A DNA stretch of 64,000 bases from an uncultured Pseudomonadota bacterium (lineage in GTDB: Bacteria; Pseudomonadota; Gammaproteobacteria; Burkholderiales; SG8-39): assembly GCA_903909415.1 (NCBI GenBank), contig CAIVVS010000002.1, positions 1 to 64,000 on the forward strand, in the 5' to 3' direction. This document shows, one piece after another, positions 9,675 to 18,578 of this stretch (positions are counted from its first letter, which is position 1; every line of letters begins with the position of its first letter). Made by a program: the position numbers and the translations under genes. Below the pieces are notes generated by a model that made no database searches, was not told where the DNA came from, and was given only the letters and a program-made list of their open reading frames with translations.

Positions 9675-10634
9675 TCACCCGGCAGTCTGGATGACCACTT
9701 CCATGGCGCCGATCTTATCCGATTCGATGCGCACCCTGTCACCGGGATGCAGTCGTTCACCCCTAGGCAATCCCACGCCGGCGGGGGATCCGGTGAACAT
9801 CAGGTCGCCCGGTTCGATGCGCACCGAACGGCTGACGCCGGCGATCTGCTCAGCCAGGGTATAGACCATGTGGCGGGTGGAGGAGGACTGCTTGCCCACG
9901 CCGTTGACCGAGAGCGCGAACGGCAGGTCGCCGCCGTCGGCGAAGGCCGCCGGGAGGATGGCAGGGCCGACCGGCGTCAGGCCGTCGGCGCACTTGCCCA
10001 GCGTGAAGTTGAACTGGAAGAAGCTGTCGGGCTGGTGGAACAGGTCGCGCGCGGTGAAGTCGATGCCCAGGGTGTAGCCGGCCACGTGGCCCAGCGCCTG
10101 GTCCGGGGCGATGTCGCGCCCGCCCTTGCCGAACACCACCACCATCTCGGCTTCCCAGTCGAGGTTGCTGCACCCGCGCGGGATGCGCAGGGACTCGCCC
10201 GGACCGCTGATGACGGTACTGGGCGGCTTGAGGAAAAAGAAAGGGGCCACGCCCGGGACCTTGCGGATGGAGCTCGCGCCCATCTCGGCCAGGTGGTCGG
10301 CGTAGTTCGCGCCCACGCAGATCAGCTTGCGCGGATGGCGCAGCGGCGTATCGAGGCGCGCCTTGGCTGCGGGCACCGCGGTGGCGCGTTTCAGCCCCCC
10401 CGTGGCGATCGCGCGCGCCAGGCGCTTGAGCCTGGGGAATGCAGCCTGCCAGCGGTCGAACAGCGCGGGCAGGCTGCCGTCGAGGCCCTCGATGCCGGCC
10501 GCGCGCGCAGCGGCGGCCAACGGCCACCAGGGGCCGTCGGCGTCCCCCGCGCCGCCAGCCGGCAGCAACCGCATGGCCGCCACCGGCGCGCCGCGCGCGA
10601 GCAGGCTCGCGAGGGTGAACTGCGCGGCGGCCAT
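9675..10634 (-). CDS. fumarylacetoacetate hydrolase family protein
   Basis: A 319-residue protein with the C-terminal FAH fold: CVGANYADHLAEMG, PFFFLKPPSTV, the metal-site segment LDWEAEMVVV (E/E/D ligand set), GYTLGIDFTARD and FTGSPAGVGLP. Family members hydrolyse or decarboxylate acylpyruvate-like ring-cleavage products, or hydrate 2-hydroxypenta-2,4-dienoate. It lies 6 bases downstream of a VOC protein gene with an extradiol-like metal triad, so the pair may act in sequence on a ring-cleavage product. That link is inferred. An N-terminal domain of about 100 residues precedes the catalytic fold, as in many bacterial members. Confidence 0.85.
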   Translation of the reverse strand: MAAAQFTLASLLARGAPVAAMRLLPAGGAGDADGPWWPLAAAARAAGIEGLDGSLPALFDRWQAAFPRLKRLARAIATGGLKRATAVPAAKARLDTPLRHPRKLICVGANYADHLAEMGASSIRKVPGVAPFFFLKPPSTVISGPGESLRIPRGCSNLDWEAEMVVVFGKGGRDIAPDQALGHVAGYTLGIDFTARDLFHQPDSFFQFNFTLGKCADGLTPVGPAILPAAFADGGDLPFALSVNGVGKQSSSTRHMVYTLAEQIAGVSRSVRIEPGDLMFTGSPAGVGLPRGERLHPGDRVRIESDKIGAMEVVIQTAG

Positions 10635-10640
10635 AACCGG

Positions 10641-11165
10641 CTACTTGCTGGACTTGATGTCGAGTTCCTTCAGGCTGCGCACGTCGGCGCCGTCGTCCAT
10701 CGAGAAGCGGTCGCCGAAGTCGTACATGTCGTCGTGCTGGTAGCCGTCGTAGTACTGGATCTCCCACCAGTTGTGGTCCAGGTCCTCGAGGTAGAAGGAG
10801 TACACGCCATGCATGTTCTGCACCGGCAGCACCTGGCGGATGGCGTACTTGTCCTTCATCTCGGTGGCGGCCTTGTGCGCCGCGTCCACCTCGGCGGTGC
10901 TGCGCACGTCCACGCCCCAGTGGTTGAGCACGCTGCACGGGTGCACCGCGTCGCCGACTTCCACGCAGACCACGTGGAACTTCAGGCCGCAGCGCACCAC
11001 CATCGCCGGCTTGGCGTGGCGCACGCACTCCAGGCCGAGGAACTCCTCGTAGAACTTGCGCGAGGCCTTCAGGCTGTAGCACTCGAGCGTGCCGTGGGAC
11101 ATCACGTAGGGCTTGACCACGGACTTCTGGTTGCTGACTTCGACCTTGCCGTCTCCGGGAATCAT
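10641..11165 (-). CDS. VOC superfamily protein (extradiol dioxygenase/glyoxalase fold)
   Basis: A 174-residue single VOC module pair. H24 (MSHGTLECY), H82 (LNHWGVDV) and E135 (NWWEIQYY) are positioned like the 2-His-1-carboxylate metal site of type I extradiol dioxygenases. GGAGGAG precedes the ATG at 11165. The protein is shorter than classical two-domain extradiol enzymes, so isomerase, lyase or glyoxalase-like activity is also possible. Its place between the flavin reductase and the FAH-family gene supports a role in the catabolic operon. Confidence 0.8.
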   Translation of the reverse strand: MIPGDGKVEVSNQKSVVKPYVMSHGTLECYSLKASRKFYEEFLGLECVRHAKPAMVVRCGLKFHVVCVEVGDAVHPCSVLNHWGVDVRSTAEVDAAHKAATEMKDKYAIRQVLPVQNMHGVYSFYLEDLDHNWWEIQYYDGYQHDDMYDFGDRFSMDDGADVRSLKELDIKSSK

Positions 11166-11247
11166 GCTTGCTCCTCCAGTGTTGTGGTTGTCCGCTTGTT
11201 GTTCTGGCATTCGGCGGGTGTTGATGTGAGTGGTGGTGGGCCCGCCC

Positions 11248-12294
11248 TCAGGCGGTGTCCGACACGGCCCGGTCGGCCGCGGTCAGGAATGAATCGGCGT
11301 GGAACTCCTCCGGCGGCAGCCCGCACTTCGCGCTGAAGTCGGCGCGCGCCGAGTCCACCATTACCGGGGCCCCGCAGGCATAGACCTGCGCGCCGGAGAG
11401 GTCGGGGTGGTCGGCCATCACCGCCTGGTGGACGAAGCCGGTGCGTCCCGTCCAGGCATCTTCCGGCAGCGGCTCGGACAGCACCGGCACGTAGGTAAAG
11501 CCGGGGATCTCCGCCGCCCATCGCGCCGGCAGCTCGTGCATGTACAGGTCGCGCTTCGTGCGGCAGCCCCAGTAGAGCGTCATGGGGCGCGTGATGCGTT
11601 TCCTCAGCGCGTACTCGACCATGGCCTTGATTGGCGCGAAGCCGGTGCCGCTGGCGACGAACACGATGGGCTTGTCGGAGTCCTCGCGCAGGTAGAAGGT
11701 GCCCAGCGGCCCCTCGAAGCGCATCACCTCGCGCTCCTTCACGCCGCCGCCGAACAGCCGGTCGGTGAACAACCCGCCGGGCAGGTGGCGGATATGCAGC
11801 TCGACGTGGGAGACGCCTTCGGGCTGCGGCGGACAGGCGATGGAGTAACTGCGCCGCTGCCCGTCCTTCAGCAGCAGGTCCACGTACTGGCCGGCCACGA
11901 ACATCATGTTCTCGTTCATCGGCAGGCGCAGGTCCAGCACCGCGACGTCGGGCGCCGGGTGCGTGATGGAAACCACGCGGCAGGGCACGGTGCCGACGAC
12001 GATGCCGGCCAGGCCTTCCAGTTCGCGGATCTCGATCACCAGGTCCGACAGCGCGGTGGCCTGGCACAGCAGCGCCTTGCCCTCGGCCTTGTGCTCCTCG
12101 GACAGGTAGGTGGGGTGGACGACGCCGAAGTCGACCTGGCCCTCGACCACCTTGCCCAGGCAGGTGCGGCACACGCCGCTCCTGCAGCTGTAGGGCATGG
12201 CCAGCGCCGCGGCGAGGCCCGCGTCCAGGATCTTCTGGCCGGGAGCGACCTCGTAGCGATGCCCGCTGGGCATCAGGGTGACGGTGTGGTTCAA
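11248..12294 (-). CDS. 2Fe-2S ferredoxin/FAD/NAD(P)H oxidoreductase (phenol hydroxylase P5 or CDP-6-deoxyglucoseen reductase-like)
   Basis: A 348-residue electron-transfer protein. It has an N-terminal plant-type 2Fe-2S domain with ligands C37, C42, C45 and C77 (CRSGVCRTC and LLCQAT), an FAD domain with RRSYSIACPP, and an NAD domain with GTGFAPIKAMVEYAL and a C-terminal VYACGAPVMVDSAR. The start is taken as TTG 12294, 8 bases after GGAGGAG; M8 is an alternative. Such reductases feed electrons to an oxygenase, but no oxygenase component is encoded within this window, so the partner lies elsewhere or the enzyme acts alone. Confidence 0.85.
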   Translation of the reverse strand: MNHTVTLMPSGHRYEVAPGQKILDAGLAAALAMPYSCRSGVCRTCLGKVVEGQVDFGVVHPTYLSEEHKAEGKALLCQATALSDLVIEIRELEGLAGIVVGTVPCRVVSITHPAPDVAVLDLRLPMNENMMFVAGQYVDLLLKDGQRRSYSIACPPQPEGVSHVELHIRHLPGGLFTDRLFGGGVKEREVMRFEGPLGTFYLREDSDKPIVFVASGTGFAPIKAMVEYALRKRITRPMTLYWGCRTKRDLYMHELPARWAAEIPGFTYVPVLSEPLPEDAWTGRTGFVHQAVMADHPDLSGAQVYACGAPVMVDSARADFSAKCGLPPEEFHADSFLTAADRAVSDTA

Positions 12295-12332
12295 GCCCGG
12301 TTCTCCTCCAGAGCCTGGTGGGGCGTGCATAC

Positions 12333-12358
12333 CCCTCCGGGCCGCTCGGCCCGGAGGG
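12333..12358. other. perfect 11-bp hairpin between binding protein 2 and the flavin reductase
   Basis: CCCTCCGGGCC (12333-12343) and GGCCCGGAGGG (12348-12358) pair perfectly around a GCTC loop. It lies in the 89-base gap downstream of the binding-protein stop on the minus strand. No T tract follows on that strand, so it looks like an mRNA 3'-end stabiliser or partial terminator rather than a full terminator. Confidence 0.65.
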
Positions 12359-12383
12359 TGCCCTATCCGCTGGCGCGGACCGC

Positions 12384-13583
12384 TTACTGCATCAGGCGCA
12401 CGCCGGGGGCGGCGTATTCCTTGGGCCAGACCACGACCCACTTGCCGTTCTGGTTCTGCTTCAGGCGCATCAGGTCATCGCCGTAGTTGTTCGGGCCGTC
12501 GTAGCGCAGCCGTCCCTGGATGGACTGCACCGGGTTCTTCTTCAGCCAGGCGGCGATCGCCTTGTCGTCCAGGCTGTTGGTGCCCTTGACGCCGGCCTCG
12601 ATCACCTGCCAGGCGGAGTAGGACGCCGCGGCCTGCGTGTCGACCTCGATGTCAGGCAGGTTGGCCTTCTTCGCGCGCTCGTTGTAGATCTTCGCGAACT
12701 CGGCCGCGCCGGGGAAGGTGGTGAACGGCGGGTGCTGCTCGAAGATGGTCGCGGCCAGGGCGTTCCTCGCCTCGGGCGACTTCTCCATCGGGCCCGGCGA
12801 GGGCAGGTAGTGGAAGTGGTTCTTCGGCGTGTAGTCGATCTTCTTCAGCGCGTCGAGCAGCTGCACGCCCTCGAGCGCGATCACGCCGCCCCAGATGAAG
12901 TCGGGGTTGGCTTCCTTGATGCGGCTGGCGATGGCGCCGAAGTCCTTGTTGCCGAACTCCCACTCCAGGTACAGCACTTCCTTGATGCCGCGCTTCTTGG
13001 CGACTTCGCGCGCGCCCACCGACATGAAATGCACCGAGGGGAACTTGGAGGTCACGATCGCGACGGTCTGCGGCGGCCTGGCCGAGGCGGCCATCGCGTC
13101 GAACACCAGGTTCGGGTAGGTGGTCTCGGGGTTGGAACCCACCGCCCAGGTCGGGAAGTGCATGTCGTACTTGGCCAGGCTGGGGATGCCGAAGGTGTGG
13201 TGCACCAGGACCTTGTTGTAGCGCTGCGCCACGCCCATCGCCGACAGGATGGCGCCGGTGGCGTAAGGCCCGATCAGCAGGTCGACCTTGTCGACGGTGA
13301 CGAGTTGCTCGTACAGCGTGCGCGCCACGTCCGGGCGCGACTGGTCGTCCTTGAGGGTCCATTCCACCTTGCGCCCGAGCAGGCCGCCGCGGGCGTTGAG
13401 CTGCTCGACGTAGATCTCGCCGACCAGCTTGTGGATCTGCGCGGTGGCCGACAGCGGGCCGGTGAGGGCGAGCGTGCCGCCCACCTTGATGGGCGCGGTG
13501 TTCTGCGCCAGCGCCGGTGCGGACAGGGACAGGGCGAGCGCGGAGCCGGCAGCGGCCAGCAACGTACGGCGTGTGAATGTCAT
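12384..13583 (-). CDS. Liv-type ABC transporter substrate-binding protein 2
   Basis: A 399-residue periplasmic binding protein, clearly paralogous to the one at 8285; both share GGTLALTGPL, DDQSR, RTLYEQLVTVDKVDLL and AILSAMGVAQRYNKVL. The signal sequence begins MTFTRRTLLAAAGSALAL and ends near APALAQ. The twin arginine with a modest hydrophobic core is Tat-like, unlike binding protein 1. AGGAGGAGG precedes the ATG. It sits six genes upstream of the permease genes, directly behind the nitroreductase. It probably serves the same importer with a different ligand preference, or a related ligand. Confidence 0.9.
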   Translation of the reverse strand: MTFTRRTLLAAAGSALALSLSAPALAQNTAPIKVGGTLALTGPLSATAQIHKLVGEIYVEQLNARGGLLGRKVEWTLKDDQSRPDVARTLYEQLVTVDKVDLLIGPYATGAILSAMGVAQRYNKVLVHHTFGIPSLAKYDMHFPTWAVGSNPETTYPNLVFDAMAASARPPQTVAIVTSKFPSVHFMSVGAREVAKKRGIKEVLYLEWEFGNKDFGAIASRIKEANPDFIWGGVIALEGVQLLDALKKIDYTPKNHFHYLPSPGPMEKSPEARNALAATIFEQHPPFTTFPGAAEFAKIYNERAKKANLPDIEVDTQAAASYSAWQVIEAGVKGTNSLDDKAIAAWLKKNPVQSIQGRLRYDGPNNYGDDLMRLKQNQNGKWVVVWPKEYAAPGVRLMQ

Positions 13584-13736
13584 GTTTCCTCCTCCTAGCT
13601 TATTGTGCGTCGCAGCCCGCGCCACGAACGCCGGATTGACGAATCGATGATACACGGCGCCAAGGAGGGTGTCCCATGCCCCGCCGCAATGGCGCGTCGC
13701 ACCACCGCGCACCAATCCGGCGCGCGGTGGCGCGGG

Positions 13737-14330
13737 TCAGAGCAGGGTGCAAGCCTCGTCGAAGGACAGTCGCGGGTTGCGCGGCATGATCTTCGACGGG
13801 TCGGCGTAGCCGAGGTTGCAGATGAAGTTCGACCGGATCCGCCCGCCCGGGAAGAACTCGGCGTCGACCTTGGCGTTGTCGAATCCCGAGATCGGGCCGC
13901 AGTCCAGGCCCAGCGCGCGCGCCGCGACCATCAGGTAGGCGCCCTGCAGGGTGCCGTTGCGCGCCGCCGTGCCCTCGGCCATCGGGCGGTTGGCCTCGCC
14001 CTCGAACCAGGCCTTGGCGGCGGGGTTGTGGGCGAACAGCTTGGGGATGTGCTCGTAGAAGCGCGTGTCGTTGCCGACGATGGCGACCACCGGCGCGGTC
14101 ATGGTCTTGTCCACGTTCTGCGGGATCAGCGCGCCGCGCAGGCGCGCCTTGGCCTCGGGGGTGCGCAGGAACAGGATGCGCGCCGGGCTGCTGTTGGTCG
14201 AGGTCGGGCCCCATTTCAGCAATTCATAGACCTCGCGCACCAGGCTGTCCGGAACCGGCTTGTCCAGCCAGGCGTTGATCGAGCGGGCCTTGCGGAAAAT
14301 CAGGTCCTGCGATGCGTCGTCGAGTTGCAT
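13737..14330 (-). CDS. nitroreductase family protein, RutE-like (malonic semialdehyde reductase-like)
   Basis: A 197-residue FMN-dependent oxidoreductase, about the length of RutE (196 residues). Recognisable parts are the FMN-binding [12 protein letters not shown] and the [13 protein letters not shown] segment, plus [22 protein letters not shown] near the end. RutE reduces malonic semialdehyde to 3-hydroxypropionate in pyrimidine breakdown. Here the neighbours are aromatic-catabolic, so a nitro- or quinone-reducing role is equally possible. The start at 14330 follows CGGAGG with 9-base spacing. It is the first gene of the minus-strand operon and is divergent from the thiolase. Confidence 0.82.
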   Translation of the reverse strand: MQLDDASQDLIFRKARSINAWLDKPVPDSLVREVYELLKWGPTSTNSSPARILFLRTPEAKARLRGALIPQNVDKTMTAPVVAIVGNDTRFYEHIPKLFAHNPAAKAWFEGEANRPMAEGTAARNGTLQGAYLMVAARALGLDCGPISGFDNAKVDAEFFPGGRIRSNFICNLGYADPSKIMPRNPRLSFDEACTLL

Positions 14331-14417
14331 GGTTCTGCTGCCTCCGGAGGGGTGCTGAAGCGGTGTCTGCCCAGTGCGGCGCATGCCGCCCGGTCAATGC
14401 GGGCAGGCATGCTGGCT

Positions 14418-14423
14418 TATACT
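14418..14423 (+). promoter_or_regulatory. probable -10 box (TATACT) for the thiolase gene
   Basis: TATACT lies about 60 bases before the thiolase ATG within the 153-base divergent gap 14331-14483. The -35 region (GTCAAT near 14393) is weak. The gap must hold promoters for both the thiolase and the minus-strand operon. Confidence 0.45.
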
Positions 14424-14483
14424 ATCGGGTCCTGTCAACGCCACGCACCATCGGCACCGATCCCAGACGGATTTTCCCCAGCC

Positions 14484-15689
<1,206 letters not shown>

Positions 15690-15724
15690 CAGCAATAACC
15701 CGGGCACGGCAACGGAAGGGCAAC

Positions 15725-16294
15725 ATGCACACCGAAGTCCACGTACACGGCAACGTCCTGCTGCGCGCAGGCGTGGCGCAGAACGAACTGGAGCAGGCCC
15801 TCGCGCCCTGGCTGTCCTACGTCGACATCGACAACCTGGGCGATGCGCGCAGCGCGCGCGAGGACGAGCCCGGCGTGGTCTACGACAAGCGCAAGCGCAC
15901 GCTGGAGATCTGCTGGACCGGGTGGGTCGGGCGCAATTTCCAGAAGGCGCTCGAGTCCGCGTTCGAGGCGCTGTGCCCGTTCTCCGAGGAAGCGTCCGGC
16001 GTGGAGGTGACCTACTACCTCGAGGACGGCCGCGACGAGCGCGGCATGGTGTTCGTCGGCCCTAGCGTCGAGTCCATCCAGGAAACGCAGCGCCGCTACA
16101 TGGTCGAGGACCTGACCGCGCTGCTGGCGCGCCACTTCGGCGATGCCGAGATCAGCGAGGTGGTGGGCCAGGTGAACCAGTTGTTCGACCGGCGCCTCGC
16201 GCAGGGCGGGGGCGAACCGCGTCCGGTCGGTTCGACCGAGACCACCGAGCGCCCGTCTCCCCGGCCTGCGGCGAGCAAGAAGCACCTGCACTGA
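15725..16294 (+). CDS. conserved hypothetical protein, function unknown
   Basis: A 189-residue soluble protein that I do not recognise. It has no signal peptide or membrane segment. The first 150 residues look like a mixed alpha/beta acidic domain (LEICWTGWVGRNFQKALESAF, VTYYLEDGRDERGMVFVGP). The last 35 residues are Pro/Gly/Lys-rich and probably disordered. The start at 15725 follows GGAAGGGCAAC. It lies 35 bases after the thiolase and upstream of the dcw promoter region, so it could be co-transcribed with the thiolase, although nothing in it suggests catabolism. Confidence 0.6.
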   Translation: MHTEVHVHGNVLLRAGVAQNELEQALAPWLSYVDIDNLGDARSAREDEPGVVYDKRKRTLEICWTGWVGRNFQKALESAFEALCPFSEEASGVEVTYYLEDGRDERGMVFVGPSVESIQETQRRYMVEDLTALLARHFGDAEISEVVGQVNQLFDRRLAQGGGEPRPVGSTETTERPSPRPAASKKHLH

Positions 16295-16444
16295 ACCTGC
16301 GCCGAGGCCGGGCGCGCGCTTCCCGGGCGTCGTCGCGCGGCCTACCCCTGCCCCACGGTGGTGGCGTTCCTGGCGGGTTGTTCCCGCCCGCGCACCCGTC
16401 GATGGACCTAGTCCTTTGCTCCGGTCTTGAGAAACCACTTTGGG

Positions 16445-16487
16445 TTGATTTTGTAACCCATTGAATTTCCACGACTATAATTTCGTG
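16445..16487 (+). promoter_or_regulatory. possible upstream promoter with perfect TATAAT and a palindrome over the -10
   Basis: TATAAT at 16476-16481 is preceded by TTGTAA at 16451-16456 with 19-base spacing. The palindrome CACGA-N8-TCGTG (16470-16487) covers the -10 box. A TGGGTT/AACCCA hairpin lies at 16441-16460. The region 16420-16620 is strikingly AT-rich. The rest of the 355-base gap 16295-16649 shows no gene. Confidence 0.4.
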
Positions 16488-16546
16488 AATTTCGGCCAAG
16501 AAATGCACTTAAGTGACTGTTCCAATTAAATAAATTCCCCTTTTGC

Positions 16547-16575
16547 TTGACCCCTGTTTCCGATTCCTCTAAAGT
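16547..16575 (+). promoter_or_regulatory. main candidate sigma70 promoter of the dcw cluster (Pmra)
   Basis: TTGACC (16547-16552) and TAAAGT (16570-16575) are separated by the ideal 17 bases. Transcription would begin near 16582, directly before the MraZ-box repeats and about 70 bases before mraZ. Confidence 0.65.
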
Positions 16576-16584
16576 GGTAATTTG

Positions 16585-16610
16585 TAGGGATTGGTGGGAA
16601 ATTGGGGTGA
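16585..16610 (+). promoter_or_regulatory. MraZ operator: three 10-bp-spaced TGGG-like repeats
   Basis: TAGGGA (16585), TGGGAA (16595) and GGGTGA (16605) recur with an exact 10-base period just downstream of the predicted start of transcription. This matches the known MraZ-binding arrangement of TGGGN repeats separated by 5-base spacers, by which MraZ represses its own operon. Confidence 0.7.
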
Positions 16611-16649
16611 GAAACGCCCCGATTCCTGCCCTGCCAAAGGGGAAACAGG

Positions 16650-17093
16650 GTGTTCCAGGGGGCGACCGAGCTCAGTCTTGATGCCAAGGGGCGGGTTGCC
16701 GTGCCCACGCGGCATCGCGACGCGCTGCTGGCCGGTTCCGGCTCGGTGGTGCTGACCGCCCACCCCGACACCTGCGTGCTGCTCTACCCCAAGGCCGCCT
16801 GGGAGCCGATCGGCGCGCGCATCCAGTCCCTGTCCTCGTTCAATGCCGAGGCGCGCTGGTGGCAGCGCCTGCTGGTGGGCTTTGCCGAGGAACTCCTGCC
16901 TGACGCGCAGGGCCGCCTGCTGGTCTCGCCCGCGCTGCGCAAGTTCGCCGGCCTCGACCGCAACGTGATGCTCGTCGGACAGGGCAGCCACTTCGAGATC
17001 TGGGATGTGCAGGCCTGGGAAACCAAGCTCAGCCAGGCCCTGACCCAGGTCGGCTCCACCCCGCCCCCGGGCACCGACAACTTTGCGCTGTGA
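16650..17093 (+). CDS. mraZ: transcriptional regulator MraZ
   Basis: A 147-residue protein with two SpoVT/AbrB-like repeats: the first around [19 protein letters not shown], the second around [20 protein letters not shown]. MraZ forms rings and binds repeated TGGG sites upstream of its own gene to repress the dcw operon. The start is GTG 16650, with AAAGGGG about 7 bases upstream. Its stop overlaps the rsmH start by 4 bases. The predicted operator lies 40 bases upstream. Confidence 0.93.
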   Translation: MFQGATELSLDAKGRVAVPTRHRDALLAGSGSVVLTAHPDTCVLLYPKAAWEPIGARIQSLSSFNAEARWWQRLLVGFAEELLPDAQGRLLVSPALRKFAGLDRNVMLVGQGSHFEIWDVQAWETKLSQALTQVGSTPPPGTDNFAL

Positions 17094-18079
17094 GCGACGC
17101 CCCGGCGCAAGTGAGCGCGCCAGCCTCCTCGCACGTTCCGGTGCTTGCGCCGGAGGCAGTCGAGGCGCTGGCGATCGCGCGCGACCCGCAGGGCACCTAC
17201 ATCGACGCGACCTTCGGGCGCGGCGGCCATTCGCGGCTGATCCTCGAGCGGCTGGGCGCGCAGGGGCGCCTGGTGGCGCTGGACCGCGACCCGCAGGCGA
17301 TAGCGGCGGGAAGGCGGATCTCCGATGCGCGCCTGACGCTGGTGCATGCGCGCTTCTCCGAGATGCACCGCGTCGCGGCCGAGCTGGCCTTGCCGCCGCT
17401 GGCTGGCGTCCTGATGGACATAGGCGTGTCCTCTCCGCAGATCGACGAGGCGGAGCGCGGGTTCAGTTTCCGGAACGACGGGCCGCTGGACATGCGCATG
17501 GACACGACGCGCGGACAGACGGCGGCCGAGTTTCTTTCGCAGGCGGATGAAGGCGAGATCGGGGAGGTCCTGAAGACCCATGGCGAAGAACGGTTTGCTA
17601 AACAGATTGCAAAGGCGATTGTTGCTGCTCGGGGAGCAGGGGCTCTCACCCGTACCCGGCAGCTTGCCGATCTCGTGGGTACGGCGGTCCGGACGCGTGA
17701 GCCAGGCCAGGACCCGGCGACGCGCACGTTTCAAGCTCTACGGATTCACGTCAATCAGGAGCTTGAAGAATTGTCGCTAGCGCTGCCCCGCGCGCTGGAG
17801 CTGCTCGCGCCCGGCGGCCGGCTGGCGGTGATCTGCTTCCATTCGCTGGAAGACCGCATCGCCAAGAACTTCATGCGCGACCAATCGCGCCCGGGCGTGC
17901 TGCCCGAGCGGCTGCCGGTCCGCGCGAGCGACCTGCCGCCGGCGCGCATGCGCCTGGCGGGCAAGCCGGTGCGCGCGGGTGCCGACGAGGTGCGCGCGAA
18001 CCCACGTTCGCGCAGTGCCGTGCTGCGCGTGGCGGAGAAGCTGGCGTGTTGCCGGCGCCGTTCCATGCCCGCGCCATGA
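17090..18079 (+). CDS. rsmH: 16S rRNA m4C1402 methyltransferase RsmH
   Basis: A 329-residue SAM-dependent enzyme that N4-methylates C1402 of 16S rRNA. Motifs include [13 protein letters not shown] near the N terminus, [11 protein letters not shown] at about residue 42, a DRDPQAI motif, [14 protein letters not shown], and [12 protein letters not shown] followed by the [13 protein letters not shown] terminus. The start codon is GTG within the mraZ stop (4-base overlap), indicating translational coupling. The extra C-terminal residues after AEKL are not conserved. Confidence 0.95.
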   Translation: MSDAPAQVSAPASSHVPVLAPEAVEALAIARDPQGTYIDATFGRGGHSRLILERLGAQGRLVALDRDPQAIAAGRRISDARLTLVHARFSEMHRVAAELALPPLAGVLMDIGVSSPQIDEAERGFSFRNDGPLDMRMDTTRGQTAAEFLSQADEGEIGEVLKTHGEERFAKQIAKAIVAARGAGALTRTRQLADLVGTAVRTREPGQDPATRTFQALRIHVNQELEELSLALPRALELLAPGGRLAVICFHSLEDRIAKNFMRDQSRPGVLPERLPVRASDLPPARMRLAGKPVRAGADEVRANPRSRSAVLRVAEKLACCRRRSMPAP

Positions 18080-18152
18080 CTGCGCAGGATTGCGCCCGGA
18101 TCACGCCACATTCGGCGCCGAGCATGCGTGTGGTCGCGGGCGGAGCGGCCTG

Positions 18153-18578
18153 ATGGCCAGGCTGAACCTCGCGCTGCTGGTCCTGCTCGCGCTGTGCGCG
18201 CTCGGACTGGTGACGTCCCAGCACAAGGCGAGGAAGCTGTTCGTGGAACTGGAGAAGCAGCAGGAACGCGCGCGCAGCCTGGACGTGGAGTACGGTCAGT
18301 TGCAGCTGGAGCAGTCCACCTGGGCCATGCACGGGCGCATCGAGCGCATCGCCACCCGCGAGCTGCGCATGCGCGCCCCGGACCCCAAGCGCCTGCAGAT
18401 CGTCGAGCGTCCGGCGTTCGCCGGCGCGCAGCCGCCCGCGCGCGCCGGTACGCCCGGGACCGTGGTCCCGTCGCCGGTGGCGGATGGCGCGCGTCCGGGC
18501 GCTCCTGCGGCGAAGGACGTCTCCAGGGATGCCGGCGCCGCCCTCGCCAGTGCCGTGCCGGCGGGAGCCGCGCGGTGA
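18153..18578 (+). CDS. ftsL: cell division protein FtsL
   Basis: A 141-residue bitopic protein: a short cytoplasmic start, one membrane helix (LALLVLLALCALGLVTS, residues about 5-22), then a coiled-coil region rich in Glu/Gln (KLFVELEKQQERARSLDVEY) and a conserved ATRELRMRAPDP segment. FtsL joins FtsQ and FtsB in the divisome. The tail after residue 90 is Ala/Pro-rich and longer than usual for FtsL. The start at 18153 is the ATG just before the hydrophobic helix; the ribosome site is weak (GGAG). It overlaps ftsI by 4 bases. Confidence 0.88.
   Translation: MARLNLALLVLLALCALGLVTSQHKARKLFVELEKQQERARSLDVEYGQLQLEQSTWAMHGRIERIATRELRMRAPDPKRLQIVERPAFAGAQPPARAGTPGTVVPSPVADGARPGAPAAKDVSRDAGAALASAVPAGAAR

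Noticed and set aside
9524..9760. N-terminal extension of binding protein 1
   Set aside because: The open frame upstream of 9523 would bury the signal peptide; a strong GGAGGAGG site supports the shorter start.
13605..14483. Upstream in-frame extension of the thiolase
   Set aside because: It runs opposite the nitroreductase gene and encodes no thiolase sequence; the conserved N terminus begins at 14484.
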